Origin: Bin5 sp965218625
GTDB taxonomy: Bacteria; Chloroflexota; Anaerolineae; Caldilineales; Caldilineaceae
Direction of reading: 5' to 3'
Assembly: GCA_965218625.1 (NCBI GenBank)
Contig: CBDCLG010000020.1
Span: 558,001 to 622,000 of the forward strand
DNA length: 64,000 nucleotides
Shown piece by piece: positions 27,092 through 34,656 of this stretch. Every line of letters begins with the position of its first letter. Position 1 is the first letter of the stretch. The notes beneath the pieces were generated by a model. The model saw nothing but the letters and a program-made list of their open reading frames with translations, was not told the origin of the DNA and did no database searches. Both the position numbers and the translations under genes were made by a program.

Positions 27092-27125
27092 GAGGAGAGA
27101 GAGCGTCTCTCGCATCTCTCTCCTC
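27092..27125 (+). terminator. Stem-loop between binding-protein and permease genes
   Basis: A 10-bp stem, GAGGAGAGAG with CTCTCTCCTC, around a 14-nt loop, 44 bp after the binding-protein stop. No clean T-run follows. It occupies the same place as the stem-loops after the two sugar-binding-protein genes. Confidence 0.5.
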
Positions 27126-27166
27126 GCTCCTCTTTCCTCATACAGCGTTCTCATCCGGGTATCGAA

Positions 27167-28162
27167 ATGTTCCTGTACACTCTTCGCAGGCTGGCGGCGC
27201 TGGCGCCGATCATTCTCATCGTGATGCTCATCACCTTCACGCTGGGCTACTTTGGTCCCATCGACCCGGTGCGCGCGGTGCTGGGAGAAGATTGGGAGGA
27301 CGAACAGCGTTATGAAGAGGTCAAGAAGGCGCTCGGCCTGGACCAGCCATTCTTCATCCAGTTTCTTGACTATATGGGGTCGATGTTCGGCGGCAATTGG
27401 GGACAGTCTTTGTCGGCATTCGGCGGCGTCGCCAGTGACAGGGCGGTCAATGAGGGCCGTGGGGCAGGCTTCACCGGGACGAGCACCGGCGTACGCGAGA
27501 TGGTCGTCAGCCGCCTGGGGATCACCGCGCAGCTGTCCTTCTGGGCGGTGGTCTTCCTCATCGTTTTCGCCATCCTGCTCGGCGTTCTGGCGGCCGTCAA
27601 GCAGAACACGGCCATCGACTACACGATCGTCACAAGTTCGATCATCGCCAGCTCGATTCCGGCCTACGTGATTGGACCTGTCCTGCTGATCATATTTGTA
27701 CTCAAGATCCCCGTTTTCAAAACCGTCGGGGGATGGGATGGCATGTTCTCGCGCCAGGCGATCCTGCCGGCGCTCGTTCTGGCAACCGGGCCGATGCTTG
27801 TGATCGTACGCCAGACTCGGGCCGGCATCGTCGAGGTTCTCGGAAAGGACTTCGTGCGCACGGCCCGCGCCAAGGGCATGCCGGAACGGCTGGTGGTGGC
27901 GCGTCACATGCTGCGCACCGCGATGATTCCGGTACTGACCTCGCTGGGCCTGGTCACAAGCGGGCTGCTGACCGGCAGTCTCTTCGTCGAGCAGATCTTC
28001 AACATCCCCGGTATCGGTAAACTGGCGATTCAGACGCTCCTGTCGGGGGATCATCCGGTCTTTATGGGCGTGGTCCTCTTTCAATCCCTGATCATCGTGA
28101 CTGTCAACCTGCTTACCGACCTCTTGTATGGCGGGCTGGACCCGCGCGTCTCCTATGATTGA
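27167..28162 (+). CDS. Peptide-type ABC transporter permease (DppB/OppB-like)
   Basis: A 331-residue inner-membrane protein with a membrane segment at once (LAALAPIILIVMLITFTLGY), a periplasmic domain (DWEDEQRYEEVKKALGLDQP) and the permease core with VRTARAKGMPERLVVARHMLRTAMIPV, the coupling helix to the ATPase. The C-terminal IPGIGKLAIQTLLSGDHPVFMG is the family signature. It has 121- and 134-bp gaps from its neighbours, larger than elsewhere in the operon. Confidence 0.93.
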   Translation: MFLYTLRRLAALAPIILIVMLITFTLGYFGPIDPVRAVLGEDWEDEQRYEEVKKALGLDQPFFIQFLDYMGSMFGGNWGQSLSAFGGVASDRAVNEGRGAGFTGTSTGVREMVVSRLGITAQLSFWAVVFLIVFAILLGVLAAVKQNTAIDYTIVTSSIIASSIPAYVIGPVLLIIFVLKIPVFKTVGGWDGMFSRQAILPALVLATGPMLVIVRQTRAGIVEVLGKDFVRTARAKGMPERLVVARHMLRTAMIPVLTSLGLVTSGLLTGSLFVEQIFNIPGIGKLAIQTLLSGDHPVFMGVVLFQSLIIVTVNLLTDLLYGGLDPRVSYD

Positions 28163-28296
28163 ACGCAGTGCACATGTGAGGACGCAAGCGGTGGGACGTG
28201 AGTATTCTCCGCTTGTGGCGTTGACCGGCGCGTGGGGGGCGATAGAGACTGCGCAGCGAAAATGCCGGATTCCAGACAGCCCTTGGAGTTATCAGA

Positions 28297-29265
28297 GTGA
28301 CGGTTGAGGCAAGCACCCAGCACGATATCTTTGCAATGCCGGAGCAGCGCAGCCTGTGGCAGGATGCGCTGGAGCAGCTGATACGCAACCGCCTGGCGAT
28401 CTTTGGCGTCTTTGTTGCCTGCCTGCTCGTCTTCATCGCCATCTTCGGTCCCTGGATATCGCCGTATGACTACACCGAACAGAATCTTTTCAGGATCAAC
28501 GAGGGGCCCAGCATCGACCACTGGCTGGGCACCGACGGGTTGGGCCGCGATATGTTGACACGCATCCTCCACGGTGCGCGCACGGCCCTTCTGGTTGGCC
28601 TGATCGTCACGATCGGCACGACCGTCCTGGGCGTCGTGCTGGGCGCGGCGGGCGCGTTTCTCGGCGGCTGGGTCGACGCGATCGTGATGCGCCTGGCCGA
28701 CATCACGATGGCTTTTCCCGACATTCTGCTGGCAGCGTTCATCAGCGTCGTCTTCCGCGAAAAGGTACTCGAAATGCAGCTCCATCTGCAGGAGCAGTAC
28801 GGATGGACGATTTCGGAATCGAACCGCGTCTACCTGGACTACCTCGTGATCTTCGGGGCACTGACGCTGGTGCAGTGGTACGGCAAGGCGCGGCTGGTGC
28901 GCGGGCAGATCCTCTCGCTGCGCGAGAAGGAGTTTATCGAGGCGGAGCGGGCCCTGGGCGCGTCGAACTGGACGATTATCATCAGCCACCTGGTCCCCAA
29001 CAGCCTGGGGCCGCTGATCGTCTCGATCACGGTCGGATTCGGCGGGGCCATGCTTTCGGAGGCGTCGCTCAGCTTCCTGGGCGTCGGCATCCAGCCGCCC
29101 GGCGCAAGCTGGGGGGAGATGATCAGCGACAACCTGGGGCAGTGGCGCTTCAATCCCCACCTGGTCGTGATGCCGGGCGTCGTGCTGGCGATCGTGGTGC
29201 TCGGCTTCAACTTCCTGGGTGACGGCCTGAACGATGCGCTCAACCCCGAGCAAAGGCGGCGTTGA
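28297..29265 (+). CDS. Peptide-type ABC transporter permease (DppC/OppC-like)
   Basis: A 322-residue permease starting at GTG 28297. The N-terminal cytoplasmic LWQDALEQLIRNRLAIFGVF leads into the first membrane segment. HWLGTDGLGRDMLTRILHGAR and SFLGVGIQPPGASWGEMI are classic DppC motifs. The coupling helix is EAERALGASNWTIIISHLVPN. A hydrophilic insertion (FREKVLEMQLHLQEQYGWTI) between membrane segments is longer than in the textbook proteins. It is 5 bp from the ATPase gene. Confidence 0.93.
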   Translation: MTVEASTQHDIFAMPEQRSLWQDALEQLIRNRLAIFGVFVACLLVFIAIFGPWISPYDYTEQNLFRINEGPSIDHWLGTDGLGRDMLTRILHGARTALLVGLIVTIGTTVLGVVLGAAGAFLGGWVDAIVMRLADITMAFPDILLAAFISVVFREKVLEMQLHLQEQYGWTISESNRVYLDYLVIFGALTLVQWYGKARLVRGQILSLREKEFIEAERALGASNWTIIISHLVPNSLGPLIVSITVGFGGAMLSEASLSFLGVGIQPPGASWGEMISDNLGQWRFNPHLVVMPGVVLAIVVLGFNFLGDGLNDALNPEQRRR

Positions 29266-29269
29266 AGCG

Positions 29270-30307
29270 ATGACCACCGATGGCAGCTCCAGGCTGGACA
29301 GTTCGCTGACGAACGGCGCTGAACCGAACCGAGCCCCCTTGCTGCGGATCGAGGAGCTGCACACCCAGTTTGAGACCAAACAGGGCACCGTCCGAGCTGT
29401 CGACGGCTTGTCGCTGGAGCTCTACGAAGGCGAGGTATTGGGCCTGGTCGGGGAAAGCGGCTGCGGCAAGACGATGACCGCACTGTCGATTATGGGCCTG
29501 CTGCCGGGAAGCGGCCGCGCCGTGGCCGGAGAGATCAACTTCGAGGGAAAGAACCTGCTGCAAAGCAGCGCCGAGGAGATGAAGCGGATCCGGGGCGCCA
29601 AGATCGCGATGGTCTTCCAGGAGCCGATGACCGCGCTGACGCCGACGATGACGATTGGCCGCCAGATCAGCGAGGCGATGGAAATTCACCTCAATTTGAG
29701 CCGGCAGGAGGCGCGCGAGCGCGCATTGGAACTGCTCGCGCACGTCGGTATTCCCTCGCCGCGGGCCCGTTTCGACAACTACATCCACCAATTCAGCGGC
29801 GGCATGCGGCAACGGGTGATGATCGCGATCGCTTTTTCGTGCCAGCCGCGTCTGCTGCTGGCCGACGAACCGACAACCGCGCTCGACGTGACGGTGCAGG
29901 CTCAGATCCTGGACCTGATCAAACAGCTGGCGCAGGAATCCGGCATGACCGCGCTCTTCATCACGCACGACATGGGCATCGTCGCCGGCAGCTGCGACCG
30001 CGTCGCGGTGATGTACGCCGGCCGCATGGTGGAGGAAGGGCCGGTCGACGACGTGCTGCTGAATCCGCGCCACCCGTACACGCAGGGGCTGCTCGGTTCC
30101 GTCCCTTCGTTGGAGAGCAAGCCCGGCGACCGGCTGTTCTCGATCAGCGGGCTGCCGCCCGACCTGGTCAGCCTGCCGTCCGGATGCAAGTTCTGGCCGC
30201 GCTGCCCGCTGGCCGACGAACGTTGCCAGCAGGAAGAGCCGGTATTGGAACAGTACGGCGAGTCGCAGGCCGCGTGCTGGAAGGCAATACCGCTGCAAAT
30301 GGGCTGA
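29270..30307 (+). CDS. Peptide-type ABC transporter ATP-binding protein (DppD/OppD-like)
   Basis: A 345-residue cytoplasmic ATPase. Walker A is GESGCGKT, the signature is FSGGMRQRV, and Walker B is LLLADEPTTALD with the switch His in FITHDMG. The C-terminal oligopeptide-ABC region carries the Cys motif (CKFWPRCPLADERCQ) of this subfamily, which may bind an Fe-S cluster in some relatives. ATG 29270 lies 4 bp after the permease stop. It pairs with the ATPase at 30316. Confidence 0.93.
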   Translation: MTTDGSSRLDSSLTNGAEPNRAPLLRIEELHTQFETKQGTVRAVDGLSLELYEGEVLGLVGESGCGKTMTALSIMGLLPGSGRAVAGEINFEGKNLLQSSAEEMKRIRGAKIAMVFQEPMTALTPTMTIGRQISEAMEIHLNLSRQEARERALELLAHVGIPSPRARFDNYIHQFSGGMRQRVMIAIAFSCQPRLLLADEPTTALDVTVQAQILDLIKQLAQESGMTALFITHDMGIVAGSCDRVAVMYAGRMVEEGPVDDVLLNPRHPYTQGLLGSVPSLESKPGDRLFSISGLPPDLVSLPSGCKFWPRCPLADERCQQEEPVLEQYGESQAACWKAIPLQMG

Positions 30308-30315
30308 CGCGCGCG

Positions 30316-31317
30316 ATGCCTACCGAGAGAGACAGGAGCATGGACGAACAACCGCTGCTGAGCGTGCGCGACCTGGTCAAACACTTTCGCATGCCGCGGC
30401 GAAGCCTGGTGCGCCCGCCGGACGTTGTGCGCGCGGTCGATGGGGTGAGCTTCGATATCTGGCGCGGCAAGACGCTGGGCCTGGTGGGCGAGAGCGGTTG
30501 CGGCAAGACGACGACCGGGCGCACGATTTTGCAACTGATGCGGGCAACGTCCGGCTCGGTCGTTTTCAAAGGCGCCGAGCTGTGTGAATTGAACGACAAG
30601 GAACTGCGTCCGTTCAGAAAAGGCATGCAGATCATATTCCAGGACCCCTACGCCTCGCTCGACCCGCGCATGACGATCGGCAAAGCGATCGCCGAACCGT
30701 TGATGATCCACAAACTCAGCCAGTCGCGCGACGAGGCCAGGGCGCGCGTGCAGGAGTTGATGGAACGCGTCGGGCTGAACCCCTACTTCATCAACCGCTA
30801 TCCCCACGAATTCAGCGGCGGCCAGCGCCAGCGCATCGGCATCGCCCGCGCGCTCGCGGTTGACCCGGACTTCATCGTCCTCGACGAACCCGTCTCCTCA
30901 CTGGACGTCTCGATCCAGGCGCAGATCCTCAACCTGCTGCAGGACCTGCAGGACGAGATGGAGCTGACCTACCTGTTCATCGCCCATGATCTGCGCGTGG
31001 TGCGCCACATCAGCGACCGCATCGCGGTGATGTACCTGGGCCTGATCGTGGAGTTGGCCGCCGGTGTGGAGATCTACGACGAGCCGCTGCACCCCTATAC
31101 ACAGGCCCTGCTCAGCGCGGTACCGTGGACGGACCCGAGGCAGGCGCGCAAACACCAGCGCATCATCCTGGAAGGCGAGGTATCGAGCGCGGTCAACCCG
31201 CCCTCCGGCTGCCGCTTCCACCCGCGCTGCCCCATCGCCGAGGACCGCTGCCGCGACGAATCGCCGGCGCTGCGGGAAGTCCAGCCCGGCCACTGGGTGG
31301 CCTGTCACCTGGCGTGA
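30316..31317 (+). CDS. Peptide-type ABC transporter ATP-binding protein (DppF/OppF-like)
   Basis: A 333-residue ATPase: Walker A GESGCGKT, signature FSGGQRQRI, Walker B FIVLDEPVSSLD, switch His in FIAHDLR, and the C-terminal CRFHPRCPIAEDRC. It completes the importer. The start is uncertain: ATG 30316 leaves 8 bp after the previous stop but has no ribosome-binding site, while ATG 30340 has AGGAG almost touching it. No other ABC ATPase is in the window, so the two sugar importers have none of their own. Confidence 0.93.
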   Translation: MPTERDRSMDEQPLLSVRDLVKHFRMPRRSLVRPPDVVRAVDGVSFDIWRGKTLGLVGESGCGKTTTGRTILQLMRATSGSVVFKGAELCELNDKELRPFRKGMQIIFQDPYASLDPRMTIGKAIAEPLMIHKLSQSRDEARARVQELMERVGLNPYFINRYPHEFSGGQRQRIGIARALAVDPDFIVLDEPVSSLDVSIQAQILNLLQDLQDEMELTYLFIAHDLRVVRHISDRIAVMYLGLIVELAAGVEIYDEPLHPYTQALLSAVPWTDPRQARKHQRIILEGEVSSAVNPPSGCRFHPRCPIAEDRCRDESPALREVQPGHWVACHLA

Positions 31318-31383
31318 CGCAACTGCGAACGCTCATTCCACCGAAGACGGACAAGCCAGCCATGTATCAAAAGGACGGGCACT

Positions 31384-32910
31384 GTGCAGAGTCCAGGTAA
31401 CGCGCCTGCGATCGGTCCAGAGACGCAGCTCTTCGTTGACGACGAGATCATCGGCGCCAAGCAGGGTGTGGTGCGCACGCTCCATGCGGCGCGCAAACTG
31501 GAGCAGCCGGTCCTGGCGCCGGACCGTGCCTGGGAAGGACGACGGGTCTACATCTACGGCGGCGTCGAGTATGACGAGGACGCGCGGCTTTTCCGCATGT
31601 GGTATATCACCCGCCTGGGACAGGGGCACCAGCGGCGGGCGCCCGGCCTGCGCTCGCGGACGGGCGATATCATCCTCTATGCTACGTCGGAGGACGGGCT
31701 ACATTGGGTCAAGCCCAGCTTGGGCCGGCACGAGTTTGACGGCAGGCGCGACAACAACATTCTTCTCTTCGACAAGCACAGCCCGACGGTCATCGTTGAC
31801 GCCGAGGCGCCGCCCGAACAGCGCTACAAGATGGCTGCCTGGGACTGGCAGGAGGGCAGGCACGGCTACTGGATTGCACATTCGGCCGACGGATTGAGCT
31901 GGCGCGAGTACGATGGCAATCCTGTTCATGTGGGCGCCGATGAAATCCTCGAATCGGTTACCGTCGCCCGCCACCCGCGCACAGGTGAGTATTTCGCCTT
32001 TCATCGCCGCTGGGGTTCGGTGCGCGGACACGTGCGGCGTCTTGTTGCGGTGGCCACGAGCCGGGACTTCAGGCGGTGGGAGAGCCACGGTGTCTGCCTG
32101 GCGCCGGATGAGCAGGATGACGCCTGGGCGCAGGATGACGGGCAGCGCACAGAATTCTACGGTATGTCAGGCTTTGTCTACGGCGGGCAGTTTCTGGCGT
32201 TCCTGCCCGTGTTCGATGTCATCAAAGACGCGCGCGGCGAATCCGGCATGCCGGCCTCGGTCGGCGCCGACGGCAGCGCCGGTCTGCACGCGCCGGTAGC
32301 GATTTCGAAGTCGGGGCTCGAGATCGACCAGGCGCCATGGGACGGCCCGATTGCGGTCCAGCTGGCGCACAGCCGCGATGGTCTCAACTGGCAGCGGTTC
32401 GAGGACCGTTCGCCGATCATTCCACGCGGCGCGGCCGGCAGCTTCGACGCCGGCTGCATCCTCTGCTCGGCCGACCGACCAATCGTTCACGGCGACGAAG
32501 TCTGGCACTACTATACCGCGGTCAATACGATGCACGGGGGCCCGATGCCGCCCAAGACGATCTCGATCGGGCGCGCGGCGTGGCGACTGGACGGCTTCGT
32601 CTCGCTGGACGCCGGCCATTTCGGCGGCGTCGTGGAGACGGTCCCACTGCCAGCGGCGGGCAACCGGCTCGTTGTGAATGTGGACGCCGCGGCCGGCAGC
32701 CTGGCGGTAGAGCTCTTGTCCGCCGAAGGCAACGCGCTGGCGGGGTACACCCGCGCCGATTGCCAGGCAGTTCACGCCGACAGCGTGCGCCATACCGTAC
32801 GCTGGAACGGTAAGGCGCAGCTGCCCCGCAGCGAACCTTTTCGCCTGCGATTTCACCTGCAGGACGCCAGTCTCTACAGCTTTCGCATTGAAGAAACGGA
32901 TGCCGCATGA
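31384..32910 (+). CDS. Beta-propeller glycosidase-like protein (GH32/43-clan look)
   Basis: A 508-residue protein starting at GTG 31384. ETQLFVDDEIIGA, FRMWYITRLG, YATSEDGLHWVKP and AHSADGLSWREYD are repeated strand-turn motifs of five-bladed propeller proteins related to GH32/GH43 enzymes; the C-terminal ~90 residues look like a beta-sandwich. No signal peptide is seen, so it may act in the cytoplasm on imported oligosaccharide. It is a close paralogue of the gene at 39777 (both with EFYGMSGFVYG and CILCSADRP), but has ~30 extra residues near 290. It follows the transporter by 66 bp. Catalysis is not established. Confidence 0.65.
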   Translation: MQSPGNAPAIGPETQLFVDDEIIGAKQGVVRTLHAARKLEQPVLAPDRAWEGRRVYIYGGVEYDEDARLFRMWYITRLGQGHQRRAPGLRSRTGDIILYATSEDGLHWVKPSLGRHEFDGRRDNNILLFDKHSPTVIVDAEAPPEQRYKMAAWDWQEGRHGYWIAHSADGLSWREYDGNPVHVGADEILESVTVARHPRTGEYFAFHRRWGSVRGHVRRLVAVATSRDFRRWESHGVCLAPDEQDDAWAQDDGQRTEFYGMSGFVYGGQFLAFLPVFDVIKDARGESGMPASVGADGSAGLHAPVAISKSGLEIDQAPWDGPIAVQLAHSRDGLNWQRFEDRSPIIPRGAAGSFDAGCILCSADRPIVHGDEVWHYYTAVNTMHGGPMPPKTISIGRAAWRLDGFVSLDAGHFGGVVETVPLPAAGNRLVVNVDAAAGSLAVELLSAEGNALAGYTRADCQAVHADSVRHTVRWNGKAQLPRSEPFRLRFHLQDASLYSFRIEETDAA

Positions 32911-34349
32911 ATGGGATATGGTTTTTCGACGACTGGATGCTCGAACGCCGCGACTGCCTTGAGCGGGTGTGGGGCAAGCCGGCCTTCGTGAAGGAGATCT
33001 TCTCCGAGTTCTATCCGCCGGACTGGGACGGCTACGGCGGCTATCCGACCGCCTTCTACGACGAGCGGTTGGGAAAGTACGCGCTCTACCTGGTCGCGTT
33101 TCCGGGTAGGGGGAGCCGCGACCGCACGCCTGGCATAAGCGCGGGCGAGTTCCAGTTCCGCCTGCTGACCGACGACCCGTACAACTGGCCCGACCCGGTC
33201 TACGAACCGGCGGGCGAGCTGGCCTGGCAGCGGTTCCGGGATGTAACCATCGATCAGGAGGGCGCGCCGATCTGGGCGCACGCCGTGCATTCGCTGGCGG
33301 GCACGCCGCTGGCGGAACGGGGCTACGCGTCGGCCGTGTTGGACGTGGAGAATCACCTGACCTGGGGCGGCTTTTCGGAGGACGGCGTCCGGTTCACGGT
33401 CGACCGCTCAGGTCCCTGGCTGGACCCGGGCTCCGACATCGCCGGCGACATTTTGTGGAACCGGGAGGCCGAGCTCTACCAGCTGTTTGTGCGGCCGGTA
33501 TACGGCGACCGGCGCGTGGCGATGTCGACCACGGCGGATTTCAAGCAGTTCACGCGCCCGGTCACGATCATGCAGCCGGATGCCCTCGACCGCGTCGGGA
33601 CGGAGCTGTACGACATGCCGCCGCGGCCGTATGAGGACTTCTACATCGGCCTCCTGAACATCATGACGACCGACCGTTTCGAGGAGGTCAGCCTCAGCAG
33701 CAACTGGCCGCAGATCAAATACTTGGGGCGTATGGATACGCAGCTGGCCTACAGCTACAACGGGCTGAACTGGTACCGAACCGAGCGTGAGCCTTTCATC
33801 GGCCTGCACGACTACGGCCTGGCGGGCGGCGGCTCCGCCTACGGCAAGGAGATGCTGCGCACGCGCGATGACAAGCTGCTCTTCTTCGTCATCAGCGATT
33901 ACGGCGGCCACGCCGCGCGCGTCGACAAGGAGACCGACTGGCCCTACGGCGCCGGCTACCGCAGCCCGATGCTCTACGAGATGCGCCTCGACGGCTTCTG
34001 TTCGCTGAAGACCTGGGGCCGCGAGGGCGTGCTGCGAACCAAGGTGATCATCCCCCACGCCGGCGACATGCAGCTGAACGTGCGCACAATGAAACACACC
34101 GGAATCCGCGTGCAGATGCTCGACGGGATGACCGCGCAGCCGATCCCCGGCTACACGTGGGAGGAGGCGGAAACGATCAGCGGGGACCATCTGTATGCGC
34201 GGCCGCGTTGGCGGGAGCGGGAGGATATTGGGGAGTTGGTGGGGCGGCCGGTGCGGGTGGAGATCTCGTTGCTCGAGGCGGAGTTGTTTGCGATCCGGGT
34301 GGCGTGTGATGTGTATAATGCGTGTGAGCCGCTGGGGTCGCTGTGGTGA
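32907..34349 (+). CDS. Beta-propeller glycosidase-like protein, second member
   Basis: 480 residues. The ATG overlaps the preceding stop (ATGA, 32907-32910), so the two are translationally coupled. Motifs such as WDGYGGYPTAFYDERLGKYALYL, HLTWGGFSEDGVRFTV, LAYSYNGLNWYR and LDGFCSLKTWG fit a five-bladed propeller plus C-terminal beta domain, more distant from the other three members. From about 34195 the codons turn G/T-rich compared with the rest of the gene, close to where the mcrBC cassette begins. Substrate unknown. Confidence 0.6.
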   Translation: MNGIWFFDDWMLERRDCLERVWGKPAFVKEIFSEFYPPDWDGYGGYPTAFYDERLGKYALYLVAFPGRGSRDRTPGISAGEFQFRLLTDDPYNWPDPVYEPAGELAWQRFRDVTIDQEGAPIWAHAVHSLAGTPLAERGYASAVLDVENHLTWGGFSEDGVRFTVDRSGPWLDPGSDIAGDILWNREAELYQLFVRPVYGDRRVAMSTTADFKQFTRPVTIMQPDALDRVGTELYDMPPRPYEDFYIGLLNIMTTDRFEEVSLSSNWPQIKYLGRMDTQLAYSYNGLNWYRTEREPFIGLHDYGLAGGGSAYGKEMLRTRDDKLLFFVISDYGGHAARVDKETDWPYGAGYRSPMLYEMRLDGFCSLKTWGREGVLRTKVIIPHAGDMQLNVRTMKHTGIRVQMLDGMTAQPIPGYTWEEAETISGDHLYARPRWREREDIGELVGRPVRVEISLLEAELFAIRVACDVYNACEPLGSLW

Positions 34350-34656
34350 GGGGGGTGTGGAACTGCGTTGTGACTTGTTTGGGATTTGGGGATGGATGGG
34401 CTTGTGAGAGGCGGCGAGACATATTAGGGCTCGTTGACATTTGTCTGAACTGTGATTCATCTGATTTATGTGATGGACATGATTAACGGCACTAGTTCCA
34501 TGAGCGGGCTTCGTTTACGAGAATCTGGTGAATCAGGGTCCAAACTGATTTCAGACAGCCGGTAGATGTCTCCTGTTTGAATGATCTTCTGAAACGTCAA
34601 CGAAACCTAGTTTCAGACTGAATCGGAATTAGATCGATATCAGAGGATGAAGGTCG
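34350..34656 (+). other. Low-GC gap before mcrBC
   Basis: No gene is seen. The sequence changes here to a lower-GC composition that continues through mcrBC, marking the left edge of an inserted cassette. It contains GTTTCAGACTGAATC-like and CTGATTTCAGACAG words and a GAAAC-CTA-GTTTC inverted repeat near 34602. TTGACA at 34434 lacks a good -10 partner. Confidence 0.45.

Noticed and set aside
34434..34470. TTGACA before mcrB as a promoter
   Set aside because: No acceptable -10 box at 16-18 bp.
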